64,000 bases of DNA, from assembly GCA_943788615.1 (NCBI GenBank), contig CALSQY010000001.1:1116001-1180000 (forward strand), read 5' to 3'. The position numbers were made by a program, and so were the translations under genes. This DNA is from UBA4465 sp002292365. GTDB taxonomy: Bacteria; Bacteroidota; Bacteroidia; Cytophagales; Cyclobacteriaceae. Below, piece by piece: positions 9,062 to 18,415 of the stretch (position 1 is its first letter; each line of letters opens with the position of its first letter). Under the pieces are notes generated by a model, which saw nothing but the letters and a program-made list of their open reading frames with translations, was not told where the DNA came from and did not search any database.

Positions 9062-10243
9062 ATGAAACTAGAACAAACTTGGAGGTGGTATGGTCCGAAT
9101 GATATGGTAAGCCTGTCTCACATAAAACAAGCTGGAGCCACGGGTGTGGTCACTGCATTGCATCATATTCCTAATGGTGAAATATGGAGTGAAAATGAAA
9201 TACGTCAAAGACAGAAAATTATTGAAGAGGAAGGTTTAGTCTGGAGTGTAGTTGAAAGCATACCCGTTCATGAAGACATAAAAAAAAGGACTCATAATTT
9301 CCAAACCTATATTGATAATTATAGGCAGTCTATTATTAATTTAGGTAAATGCGGTATTGATATTGTTTGTTATAATTTCATGCCTGTACTTGACTGGACC
9401 AGAACAAACCTTGACTATCCATTTGAAGATGGATCAACAGCATTGAGCTTTGATTTTACTGAATTTGCAGCATTTGAGTTATATCTGCTAAAGCGTCAGG
9501 GATCAGAAGATCAATATTCTACAGATCAAAAGTTGGAGGCTCGTAATTACTTTAATCAATTATCAGAAACGGGTAAAGATAGATTAGCGAAGAACATCAT
9601 TGCGGGCTTACCAGGGGCTGAGGAAGGCTATACGCTTGATCAATTTCAAGAAGTATTAAATACCTACCGAGATATAGATGCAAATCAATTAAAATCGAAT
9701 TTATATTCCTTTTTGGAAGCCATTATACCAGCTGCTGAAAAGTCTGGGATTTTGATGTGTATTCATCCGGACGATCCACCCTTCTCAATATTAGGATTGC
9801 CTAGAGTGGTTAGTACAGAAGCAGACATTTCAGCTCTTTATGAAGCAGTAAAAAGCCCAAACAATGGATTAACTTTTTGTACCGGCTCATTTGGTGTACT
9901 GCCAAAAAATGATTTGATAGGTATGATAAGGAGACTTGGGGATAGGATCCATTTTGTTCATTTAAGGGCTACTAAAAGAGATGATCTTGGTAATTTTCAT
10001 GAGGGCAATCATCTGGAGAGTGATGTTGATATGTTCGAGGTGATGAAAGCATTAGTTGAAGAGCAAGAAAAGAGGGTAAAAAATGGACGAAGTGATATTC
10101 GAATTCCTTTTCGACCAGATCATGGCCATAAAATGTTGGATGATCTCGATAAAATAACTAATCCAGGATATTCTGCCATTGGTAGATTAAGGGCCTTGGC
10201 CGAACTTCGTGGATTAGAACTGGGAATAAGAAGATCAAAGTAA
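9062..10243 (+). CDS. uxuA: mannonate dehydratase UxuA
   Basis: A 393-residue mannonate dehydratase, the usual length. It dehydrates D-mannonate to 2-keto-3-deoxy-D-gluconate in glucuronate catabolism. Recognisable segments are the start LEQTWRWYGPNDMVSL, the metal-binding CIHPDDPP, the VHLRATKR strand and the C-terminal FRPDHGHKM. No other hexuronate gene (uxaC, uxuB, kdgK) is seen here. The gene stands between the acyltransferase pair and a broken fbp; sharing an operon with either is uncertain. It may serve breakdown of glucuronate-containing algal polysaccharides (inference). Confidence 0.92.
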   Translation: MKLEQTWRWYGPNDMVSLSHIKQAGATGVVTALHHIPNGEIWSENEIRQRQKIIEEEGLVWSVVESIPVHEDIKKRTHNFQTYIDNYRQSIINLGKCGIDIVCYNFMPVLDWTRTNLDYPFEDGSTALSFDFTEFAAFELYLLKRQGSEDQYSTDQKLEARNYFNQLSETGKDRLAKNIIAGLPGAEEGYTLDQFQEVLNTYRDIDANQLKSNLYSFLEAIIPAAEKSGILMCIHPDDPPFSILGLPRVVSTEADISALYEAVKSPNNGLTFCTGSFGVLPKNDLIGMIRRLGDRIHFVHLRATKRDDLGNFHEGNHLESDVDMFEVMKALVEEQEKRVKNGRSDIRIPFRPDHGHKMLDDLDKITNPGYSAIGRLRALAELRGLELGIRRSK

Positions 10244-10386
10244 AGTGATCCGTTTCCCTCACTTCACAAAGTCATCTAAATAGGCTCAGAAACTTACTAT
10301 TTGTCATCAAACGATATTAAAATTTTTAAGAGTAAGAATTTATTTCAATTAAAGAGGATATTCAATTTATAATTAACAGAAGAACT

Positions 10387-11393
10387 ATGTCTGAACCAAA
10401 TAAAACCCTTGGAGAATTCATTATTGAAAACCAAAGTGCTTTCAAATATTCCTCTGGAGAGTTATCAAGATTGATTAATGCCATAACTTTAGCGGCAAAG
10501 GTGGTTAATCATGAAGTAAACAAAGCGGGCTTGGTAGATATTTTAGGAGACACAAACCATATCAATACCCAAGGAGAGGAGCAGCAAAAGCTTGACATTT
10601 ACGCACATAAAATATTTATACAAACTTTAACAAATAGGAATATTGTTTGTGGCATTGCCAGTGAAGAAGAAGAGCATTTCATCCAAGTAAATAGTATGGA
10701 TAAAAAAATCAAAACAAATATGTTGTTTTGATTGATCCCCTTGATGGTTCTTCTAAAATTGATGTGAATGTCTCTGTAGGGACGATCTTTTCAATTTACC
10801 GGCGTATGACTCCTTTGGGAACCCCTGTCATTGCAGCAGACTTTTTGCAAGCAGGAGATCAGCAGGTGGAGTCAGGATATGTGATCTATGGCACCTCAAC
10901 CATGTTGGTTTATACTACTGGAAATGGAGTGAATGGCTTTACCTTAAATCCAGCATGAGGCACATTTTATTTGTCGCATCCCAATATGATTTATCCGAAA
11001 AATGGATCTATTTATTCCATCAATGAAGGAAATTATATTCATTTCCCATTGGGTGTAAAAAATTATATTAAGTACTGTCAAATGGAATCAGAAGATCGTC
11101 CTTATACCTCGAGATACATTGGTTCTCTGGTATCAGATTACCATCGTAATATGATTAAGGGAGGTATTTACTTGTATCCGGAAACGGCTAAGAATCCGAG
11201 TGGAAAACTTCGTTTACTATATGAATGTAATCCGATGGCTCTTATTGCGGAGCAGGCAGGAGGGAAAGCCATTAATGGAGAAAAGCGAATTATGAGTATA
11301 AAACCAACATCATTACATCAGCGGGTCGCTTTTTATTGTGGGAGCCGTAAAATGGTAGAGGAATTGGCAGATTTCATTTTAAAAAATCCTTAA
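10387..11393 (+). pseudogene. fbp: class I fructose-1,6-bisphosphatase, broken
   Basis: This is a full-length class 1 FBPase sequence (~335 codons) with two disruptions. First, a one-base loss in an A run near 10705-10715: an extra A would give KNKYVVLIDPLDGSS. Second, an in-frame TGA at 10956-10958 where relatives read P-S-L-G-x-F-Y-L-S-H-P-N-M; a single T to G change in a TTA Leu codon would produce it. The signature DPLDGSSNID also reads SSKID here, changing a nearly invariant Asn. The other landmarks (QGEEQQKLD, GIASEEEE, RYIGSLVSD, KLRLLYECNPMA) are intact. Three independent defects make a sequencing artefact less likely than for the SDR, although two are one-base differences. If real, gluconeogenesis needs another FBPase in this genome. 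Confidence 0.85.
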
Positions 11394-11488
11394 TGAGTGG
11401 TTTATTAAACTTTTGACAGAAATAAAAAGCCTAAACGGTCCTTACTGCATACTAATCCATAAATATTTCAAACCAATGACGATACTGA

Positions 11489-13606
11489 TTAATGAAAAGT
11501 ACTCCCATATTTAGCCATTTTAATCAAAGTCTTGGCAGGAGCAAAGCGCTCACCATAGGTGCTTCTGAAGTCTTCCATACGCGCTATAACAGGAGCGATG
11601 CCCCAGGTATCTAATGCTCGAAAGGGTCCTCCTGTAAAAGGCAAAAATCCAATGCCAAATACAGCACCTAAATCGCCATCTGTGGGATTCGCAATGATCC
11701 CTTCTTCTAAGCAAAGTACTGCCTCATTTAACATAAGGAAGACCGCCCGATCTTGGATGTCTACTATAGGCAGGGATTGATTCCCTTTTCCTTTAAAGAA
11801 GTCGTAGGCTGTTGCATCGACTCCTGTCTTTTTTCCTTTGACATCATAGCAAAAGAATCCTTTCTTATTTTTACGGCCTTTTCTACCTGCTGCATCCATT
11901 TCAATAACCGCTTCAGAAACTTCAAAACCGGCTCTTCCAGCTACATTTTTCTTCGAACTTTCCGTAACATGTGCGGCAATATCTAAACCCACTTCATCGA
12001 GTAGAGAAATGGGGCCAACGGGGAATCCTTTTTTCTTTAATGATCGATCTACCGTTTCGATTGCGAGACCCTCGTCTAACATGAGGAGGCATTCGTTAGT
12101 ATAGGGTGCCAATATTCGGTTGACATAAAATCCAGAACCATCCTTGACCACAATACAGGTTTTCCCTTGTTTAATACCCATATCATAGCAAGAGGCAATG
12201 ACCCAATCTGCGGTTGTATCCGTTTTGACAATTTCCAATAGGGGCATTTTAGGCACAGGTGAAAAATAATGCATTCCAATCACTTGTGCAGGGTTTTTTG
12301 CATATTGGGACATTTCAGTGACAGAGAGCGAAGAGGTATTGGAGGCGATGATTACATCTTCTTTGCAATGTTTTTGAATATCTTCAATGACTTGCTTCTT
12401 GACATCCATCCGTTCAAGTACTGCTTCGATTACTACATCAACTTTATCATAGTTGTCATAAGTTAATTGTCCCTGGACCCGACCTATTTGTTGTTCGGCT
12501 TGGAGTTTAGTGATGCTTTTAAAACCCAATTTTTTACTGATGCTTTTCCAAATCTGGCGAGAGGCATTGCTCAGCATATCGGCATTGATATCTTTGAGCA
12601 AGACATCAATTCCTCGGGTGGCGCTGATTTCAGCAATACCAGCACCCATGAAACCCGCACCTATCATCCCTAATTTCTTCAGGGGTTTAGCACCCGTGTA
12701 AGGATTTTTTTTATTGTTGGACATACCAAAAAAGAGGGCACGTAAAGCCGCACTTTCAGGAGTCAACATCAATCGTTCAAATCCTTCGAGTTCTTTTTCA
12801 TATCCAGCCTTGAGCCCTTTTTTATAACTGGTCTCGACGCAATCTATAATGGCAGGAATAGCAGGATAATTTCCTTGAGACTGCTTTAAGGCCATTTTTC
12901 GGGCCTGCTTGAATAAAAGACCTCTTCCTAGGGCACTTTCCAATATTTTGGAACTTAATGGTAGTTTGGATTTACGTACGATAGGTTGCTGGATGAGTTT
13001 TTTTGCCATTACCAAGGCGGCTTGAAGTAGCTTGCCCTCATCAGTGATCTCATCAATTAGGCCTATTTTTTTAGCTCTGAAAGCATTCAAAGTTTTGCCA
13101 GTCAGCATCATGTCTAATGCTTTTTGAATACCTATCAGGCGGGGCAAGCGCTGGGTACCTCCACCACCCGGGAGTAGGCCTATTTGGACTTCAGGCAAGC
13201 CCATTTTAGTATGTGTAGCAAGAGTAGCAATCCGTCCTTGACAAGCCAGGGCGATTTCGGTACCTAAACCGACACAAGCCCCATTAATGGCAGCGATAAA
13301 AGGCTTTTTCGAATGTTCAATACGGTCTAATGAGGCATGACCTTTGGCTTGAAAAGGTCTGAAATCGCCTTCTTTTTCAATTTGAAAAGATTTAATATCA
13401 GCCCCTGCCATAAAATCTTTTTTACCACTGATAAAGATGACGGCGTGTATTTGATCATCTTCGATCAGTTGATTCCCCAAGGTTTCAAAAATGCCAATAA
13501 CACTTGGAGAAACAACATTCATTTTTTCATGTTGATGATCGAGGGTACATACTGCGATGTTTTCTTGAACGTCAACGGTAACAAAATCTTCTAACTTCAT
13601 AGTCAT
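11489..13606 (-). CDS. fadJ: fatty acid oxidation complex alpha subunit (enoyl-CoA hydratase / 3-hydroxyacyl-CoA dehydrogenase)
   Basis: A 705-residue fusion. The N-terminal crotonase domain (about 5-200) has the oxyanion and catalytic segments INGACVGLGTE (Glu117) and GLPEVQIGLLPGGGG (Glu139). A linker leads to the NAD-binding dehydrogenase domain with G316-x-G318-x-x-G321 and the catalytic HYFSPVPKMPLLEIV segment; the C-terminal 3HCDH helices follow. It catalyses the second and third steps of fatty acid beta-oxidation. It is the last gene of a three-gene minus-strand operon with thiolase and acyl-CoA dehydrogenase. The length and order fit FadJ/FadB-type proteins. Confidence 0.92.
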   Translation of the reverse strand: MTMKLEDFVTVDVQENIAVCTLDHQHEKMNVVSPSVIGIFETLGNQLIEDDQIHAVIFISGKKDFMAGADIKSFQIEKEGDFRPFQAKGHASLDRIEHSKKPFIAAINGACVGLGTEIALACQGRIATLATHTKMGLPEVQIGLLPGGGGTQRLPRLIGIQKALDMMLTGKTLNAFRAKKIGLIDEITDEGKLLQAALVMAKKLIQQPIVRKSKLPLSSKILESALGRGLLFKQARKMALKQSQGNYPAIPAIIDCVETSYKKGLKAGYEKELEGFERLMLTPESAALRALFFGMSNNKKNPYTGAKPLKKLGMIGAGFMGAGIAEISATRGIDVLLKDINADMLSNASRQIWKSISKKLGFKSITKLQAEQQIGRVQGQLTYDNYDKVDVVIEAVLERMDVKKQVIEDIQKHCKEDVIIASNTSSLSVTEMSQYAKNPAQVIGMHYFSPVPKMPLLEIVKTDTTADWVIASCYDMGIKQGKTCIVVKDGSGFYVNRILAPYTNECLLMLDEGLAIETVDRSLKKKGFPVGPISLLDEVGLDIAAHVTESSKKNVAGRAGFEVSEAVIEMDAAGRKGRKNKKGFFCYDVKGKKTGVDATAYDFFKGKGNQSLPIVDIQDRAVFLMLNEAVLCLEEGIIANPTDGDLGAVFGIGFLPFTGGPFRALDTWGIAPVIARMEDFRSTYGERFAPAKTLIKMAKYGSTFH

Positions 13607-13635
13607 GATATTTTTTTAATGAGAACGTTTGAAAT

Positions 13636-14925
13636 TTATGATAAGGTTTTTATGAGCATGGCATGACCATGAGCACCCGCAGCGCAAGCCGCGAGGAGGC
13701 CATAAGTTCCTTTTTCATGTTTTAACCTATTACATGTGGTAGTTAATAATCTACCGCCTGTAGCACCAAAAGGATGTCCAATAGATAGCGAACCTCCCCA
13801 TAGGTTGAACTTTTCCATTGGGACTTCACCCAAAGCTTTTTTTAGTCCAAGTTCATTAACGGCAAAATCCTCAGACGCTAAGGCCTTTAAATTAGATAAT
13901 ATTTGACCGGCAAAAGCTTCATGAAATTCGATGACGTCTATGTCGTTAAAGGTCATTTTTTGGCGGTCCAATAATTTTGAAACCGCATAAGCGGGTCCTA
14001 GAAGGAGTTCATCCTCTAAACGTTGTCCCGTAAATACATAATCCACAACTTCTGCTTTTGGAATAAATCCTAAGGCCTTGGCCTTTTCCTCCGACATTAA
14101 GAGTACGGCGCTGGCACCATCTGTGAGAAATGAAGAATTTGCCGCAGTGAGTGTTCCGAATTTTTTATCGAAAGCAGGACGTAAACGAGCCAATTTTTCA
14201 ATTTTACTATCTGCTCTTATTCCATTATCGGTCTGAATTTCTTTGAATTTTGGTGGAAGCTTTACTCTTACCATTTCCTCAGTTAAAAATCCTTTTTCTT
14301 GGGCTTGAGCAGCCATTTGATGGGATCTTACTGCATAAGCATCTTGCTCGGCTCTTGGAATTCCAAACCTTGCTGCCATGATATCACAATCGGCACCCAT
14401 GGCTTTGTTGGTGGTATATTCAGCTATGGCTGGTCTTTCAGGTATAAAGTCTGAGAAACGCAGGCCGGTTAGAAATTTGAGACCATCGCCCAATCCTTTG
14501 AGTTTTTGAGCAAGGAATAATTTTTTACGCATTTTCCTTGGGAACTGTATGGGCGCATCCGATGTATGATCAATACCTCCTGCAATCATAATATCCGCTT
14601 GCCCCGTCATGATTTCTTGACAGGCGTCTGCAATCGCTCTATTGGCAGAAATACAGGCTTGAGAAACGGTCCGGCAAGGTACTTTTTGGGGTATTCCAGC
14701 CACCAATGCAGCTTCTCTAGCGACATTGGGGGTTTTTACATTGGCAATGACATTACCTAAGACCACTCCGTCTATTAATTGAGGATCGATGCCTGTTTTT
14801 TTCAATAAACCTTTGATGGCAAAACCACCCAATTGATAGGAGAGTAAATCCATATAATCGGTACCTGAACGGAGAAAGGGTGTTCGGCAACCTTCGATAA
14901 TAACTACCTTGTGCAGTGGGTTCAT
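13636..14925 (-). CDS. fadI: acetyl-CoA C-acyltransferase (thiolase)
   Basis: A 429-residue thiolase, the beta subunit partner of the gene downstream. The nucleophile is Cys91 in VSQACISANRA. The EFHEAFAGQ and GHPFGATGGR segments supply catalytic His residues, and the second Cys is in AACAAGAHGHAM. It cleaves 3-ketoacyl-CoA with CoA. The longer N-terminal half and the F-I-P-E-R-P insertion are typical of FadI-type rather than short biosynthetic thiolases. It is 29 bases from fadJ and 48 from the dehydrogenase, so one operon is likely. Confidence 0.92.
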   Translation of the reverse strand: MNPLHKVVIIEGCRTPFLRSGTDYMDLLSYQLGGFAIKGLLKKTGIDPQLIDGVVLGNVIANVKTPNVAREAALVAGIPQKVPCRTVSQACISANRAIADACQEIMTGQADIMIAGGIDHTSDAPIQFPRKMRKKLFLAQKLKGLGDGLKFLTGLRFSDFIPERPAIAEYTTNKAMGADCDIMAARFGIPRAEQDAYAVRSHQMAAQAQEKGFLTEEMVRVKLPPKFKEIQTDNGIRADSKIEKLARLRPAFDKKFGTLTAANSSFLTDGASAVLLMSEEKAKALGFIPKAEVVDYVFTGQRLEDELLLGPAYAVSKLLDRQKMTFNDIDVIEFHEAFAGQILSNLKALASEDFAVNELGLKKALGEVPMEKFNLWGGSLSIGHPFGATGGRLLTTTCNRLKHEKGTYGLLAACAAGAHGHAMLIKTLS

Positions 14926-14973
14926 GATGCTAATTTTTTAATTAATTTAAAATAATTCAACTTTTTAAACATA

Positions 14974-16815
14974 TCAGAATGGATATTTTTTTTGTATTAA
15001 AGCATGATCGGTAATTTCTCTACTTAAAGCTTTTGGATTCTGTAGATAGGGTGGCAGAAGTTTGCCCACAAAGTAGTTCAAGATACGCTTTTCAAATCCA
15101 GAAGCGAAGCTGTCGATGGCTTCTTTGGCTTCATTTTGTACTTTATTCAGTGATTTATAGAGATAGAGTTGAGCTATTTTTTCTTGAATAGATAAATCCG
15201 CAATGTCCTGATTAGAGGAGGCCAACTTTCGAACTTTTAAATAGACGCTTTCTGCCACATAAGCTTCTGCCAATATCGAAGAGAGGTTCAGAATAATTTC
15301 CTGTTCTTTGATAAGGTCTTGTTTTAGCTTTTTACCAGCAGCGCCTAAAATTAATAAAAAGGTATTTTTTAGACCTTTGATCAACCTTTGCTCCCGTTTC
15401 CAACGGAGGCCTTTGCCCCAACGGAAATGTTCAAAAAGGACCATTAAGGGTATTTTTTTACCCGCGCCATTGAGATCAATTTCTTTAGTTTTTAATCCTT
15501 TTTTGATCAGTTCGGCGACCGAAAGCATGCCATTAATGTCATTGGTACCCTCGTATATTTTAGTGATTCGAGAATCTCTGTAAGCCATTTCTAGACCTAA
15601 CTCTGCCGCATATCCCATACCGCCATGAATTTGCATGACTTCATCTGTAGCGTAACACGCTAAGTCGGCACCCACAACTTTTAAAATGGCACATTCAATG
15701 GCAAATTCTTTGACACCGTTGAGTTTGGATGCCCCATCGTTTACGCCATTTTTAACTAGGGCATTTATTTTTTCATCTACATTTTTACCTGTCCGATAGA
15801 CGGCTGCCTCTAGGGCATAGGTCTGAGTGATGATAGTTCCAATCTTCTGCTTTATTGCTCCAAAATTAGCTATAGGTTGATCAAACTGCTGACGTTTTAG
15901 GGCATATTCAATACCTCTAGTCACAGAGAACTTGCCTGCCCCCACGCCACCCGAAGCAATTTTAATTCTTCCTGTATTGAGGATATTTAGAGCCATTTTA
16001 AAGCCTGCTTCTCGATCTCCCAATAAATTTTGAGAAGGGACAATACAATTATCAAAAAATATTTGTACCGTAGAGGAGGCTTTGATTCCCATTTTTTTCG
16101 CTTCTTCTCCGACACTGAATCCGGGATAATTTCGTTCCACAATAAATGCGGATAAATTTTTATCGTCTTCTATTTTTGCAAATACAATATAGACATCGGC
16201 AAAGCCACCATTGGTGATCCAAATTTTCTGACCATTGAGACTGTAAGAAGTTCCATCGGCAGAGAGCACGGCTTTTGTTCTTGCTGAATTGGCATCTGAT
16301 CCCGAATTGGGCTCGGTTAATGCATAAGAGGCGATTAATTTTCCGCTGGCGATACCGGGTAAATATTGTTGTTTTTGTTGTTCATTCCCGTAATAATAAA
16401 TGGGTAGGGACCCTATGGAGGTTTGTGCACCTAGGGTGGTAGCAAAGGCAAAACCCGAAGCCAAAGCTTCATTGAACAAGATACCGGTATTGAAATCAAG
16501 ACCCATACCTCCGTAGGCTTCCGAAATACTGATGCCACAAAGACCTAGGTCACCCGCCTTTTTTAGCAGCGCTAAGATTTTATTACGATCTTCTGGAAGG
16601 GTTGCCTCTAACTCTCTGCCATTTTTAAAGAAAGGCTCTTGGATATTTTGAACGCAAAAATCAATGACCATCTCTTTGATCATTAATTGTTCCTCCGTAA
16701 ATTCTTCTGAGATGAAAATATCATCAGGGGTGGCATCATCCACTATGAATCCGCCCCCAGTCAGGCGGGAACGAGGCGGGTTAGTATTCATTTTTTGGGT
16801 TAAGGGGTCTTCCAT
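14974..16815 (-). CDS. acyl-CoA dehydrogenase
   Basis: A 613-residue acyl-CoA dehydrogenase, longer than the ~380-aa short forms because of a C-terminal extension after about residue 430, as in VLCAD/FadE-like proteins of Bacteroidota. Motifs include YALTEPNSGSDA for the substrate/flavin pocket, IWITNGGFADVY, QIHGGMGY, and the YEGTNDIN segment that normally carries the catalytic Glu. It performs the first, FAD-dependent step of beta-oxidation and leads the operon. Met8 is an alternative start. The 377-base gap to the divergent sigma factor gene should hold its promoter. Confidence 0.9.
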   Translation of the reverse strand: MEDPLTQKMNTNPPRSRLTGGGFIVDDATPDDIFISEEFTEEQLMIKEMVIDFCVQNIQEPFFKNGRELEATLPEDRNKILALLKKAGDLGLCGISISEAYGGMGLDFNTGILFNEALASGFAFATTLGAQTSIGSLPIYYYGNEQQKQQYLPGIASGKLIASYALTEPNSGSDANSARTKAVLSADGTSYSLNGQKIWITNGGFADVYIVFAKIEDDKNLSAFIVERNYPGFSVGEEAKKMGIKASSTVQIFFDNCIVPSQNLLGDREAGFKMALNILNTGRIKIASGGVGAGKFSVTRGIEYALKRQQFDQPIANFGAIKQKIGTIITQTYALEAAVYRTGKNVDEKINALVKNGVNDGASKLNGVKEFAIECAILKVVGADLACYATDEVMQIHGGMGYAAELGLEMAYRDSRITKIYEGTNDINGMLSVAELIKKGLKTKEIDLNGAGKKIPLMVLFEHFRWGKGLRWKREQRLIKGLKNTFLLILGAAGKKLKQDLIKEQEIILNLSSILAEAYVAESVYLKVRKLASSNQDIADLSIQEKIAQLYLYKSLNKVQNEAKEAIDSFASGFEKRILNYFVGKLLPPYLQNPKALSREITDHALIQKKYPF

Positions 16816-17142
16816 GAATTTACATATATGACTTGTAAAAAACTACTAGCAAACACAAAATAGCCTTACAAGGATTTAATATTTTAATAATAAGTTGCTC
16901 CATTGTACCCGATAGTCTACCACCAAATAAGCGATAGGGATAGAAGAGTTATTAAACTTAAAGTTAGATAAAATTGTTATGCATGCAGCGTAATTTATGA
17001 AATAATAAATACTCAAAATGGATTAATAATAGATCATGTATTATTTCAGGTTACTCAGCCAAACCAATGGCCTTTTCGGAACTGCTCTAATCTAATTAAA
17101 GCCTAATTTTTCTCTTCAATTAATAATTAACTTTGTCTCCGT

Positions 17143-17169
17143 GCAACTTTATTGCTTCATGTGGCATCC
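17143..17169 (+). promoter_or_regulatory. candidate ECF-type promoter of the sigma factor gene
   Basis: GCAACTTT at 17143-17150 and GCATCC at 17164-17169 are separated by 13 bases, and the ATG follows 23 bases later. This resembles Bacteroidota ECF-dependent promoters with a -35 built on GCAAC/GTAAC and a -10 near CATC, suggesting autoregulation of the sigma gene. The match is by eye. I see nothing else in the 16816-17192 gap. Confidence 0.4.
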
Positions 17170-17192
17170 CCTTATTGTAACCTTAAATATTA

Positions 17193-17777
17193 ATGTTGTT
17201 GATCCAAAAATCAATTGTTCTTGATGAAATCTTGTTGAAATGCAAAAACAAGGATAAAACGGCTCAAAACAAGCTTTTTGAAAAGTTAGCACCTAGAATG
17301 CTCGGCATTTGCTTTCGATACATAGCCGATCGGTCTGAGGCTGAACACATCATGATTGAGGGAATGGTTAAAGTTTTTAATAAAATTGGTCAATATAAAG
17401 GTGATAGTCCTTTTGAGGCTTGGGTCAGACGCATCATGATCAATGAATGCTTAATGTACTTGAGAAAAACAAAAAAGATGACCTTACTAGAAACTTCTCT
17501 TGATACTTATGAGGGAAAAATCGCGGGCCATTGGCCGGAAGATTCCATTGATTCTGAAGTACTTGTTGGATTGATTCAGTCTCTTCCTTTAGGTTACCGT
17601 AGTGTATTTAACCTATATGCTATAGAGGGATATTCACATGCTGAGGTTGCCGAGATGCTTCAAATAAGCGTGAATACATCGAAATCACAGTTAAGTCGAG
17701 CCAGAAGTTTTTTGCAGAAGAGATTGGTAGCATTAAATATCCAGAAACCTAAAAACCATCGCAATGAAATCATCTAA
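17193..17777 (+). CDS. ECF subfamily RNA polymerase sigma factor
   Basis: A 194-residue sigma-70 family protein with only regions 2 and 4. Region 2 runs about 20-95 (EKLAPRMLGICFRYIAD, then FNKIGQYKGDSPFEAWVRRI). Region 4 runs about 125-180 with LPLGYRSVFNLYAIEGYSH and the helix-turn-helix EMLQISVNTSKSQLSRAR. It overlaps the next gene by 14 bases. The downstream one-TM protein occupies the usual anti-sigma position, so the pair probably senses an envelope signal. The regulon is unknown apart from possible autoregulation. Confidence 0.92.
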   Translation: MLLIQKSIVLDEILLKCKNKDKTAQNKLFEKLAPRMLGICFRYIADRSEAEHIMIEGMVKVFNKIGQYKGDSPFEAWVRRIMINECLMYLRKTKKMTLLETSLDTYEGKIAGHWPEDSIDSEVLVGLIQSLPLGYRSVFNLYAIEGYSHAEVAEMLQISVNTSKSQLSRARSFLQKRLVALNIQKPKNHRNEII

Positions 17778-18393
17778 TGAAATCGATCGTAAGTTTAAGA
17801 ATGGTGTGGACAATTTTGAACTCACGCCTAAATCAAATAGTTGGGATCAAGTGGCCGAGAAAATCGATCAAAATAACAATCATCATTTTTGGATGGCGAG
17901 CGCCGCGGCTGTTTCACTGCTCTGCATCTTCACTTTTATATTGGTTCAAACAATGTCTGAATCATCAACCGAACCAGTGCTGGTGGTTAAAAATGCATTT
18001 AATTCAGAACTACCCAAGGCCATCCCTGAATTAGAAGTGAATAAAGAATCTGAAGTTCCCGTAATTATTCCGAAGATGGACCTTATTAAGCTGGCTAAGT
18101 CACCTGAAATCCTTGAGGATGATCATCCTGAGCGCTCAGCAAAGGTAATGATCTCACTGAAATCAAAATTTTTTGAACCTATCGCGGTTTCGGAGCCCAA
18201 ATTCTCGATTCAATTGACCTATTTGATAGGTTCTGATGATGTAGTTATGAGTAAAAAGGAATCACAAAGAAAGACACTCGCCAAGATTTTAAAATATGCG
18301 AGAAACAAGGCTCCTGCCGATATCATTGGAGACTTAAGAGCGGCAAAAAACAACTTTTTGCAGTTTGAAAAAATGATTGCTAAAAATGATTGA
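17764..18393 (+). CDS. single-pass membrane protein, putative anti-sigma factor
   Basis: A 209-residue protein with a short charged cytoplasmic N-terminus, one membrane helix (about 42-62, ASAAAVSLLCIFTFILVQTM) and an extracytoplasmic tail rich in Ser, Glu and Pro. I recognise no named domain. Placed directly after an ECF sigma gene and overlapping it, it fits the common Bacteroidota arrangement of sigma factor followed by a membrane regulator. The N-terminal SWDQVAEKID resembles the start of other such proteins. Function is inferred from position and topology only. Confidence 0.6.
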   Translation: MKSSNEIDRKFKNGVDNFELTPKSNSWDQVAEKIDQNNNHHFWMASAAAVSLLCIFTFILVQTMSESSTEPVLVVKNAFNSELPKAIPELEVNKESEVPVIIPKMDLIKLAKSPEILEDDHPERSAKVMISLKSKFFEPIAVSEPKFSIQLTYLIGSDDVVMSKKESQRKTLAKILKYARNKAPADIIGDLRAAKNNFLQFEKMIAKND

Positions 18394-18415
18394 TTATATA
18401 ACACCTCCATATATT

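Noticed and set aside
10700..10730. programmed frameshift in fbp
   Set aside because: The A-rich stretch could slip, but an additional in-frame stop and a changed signature residue make loss of function simpler.
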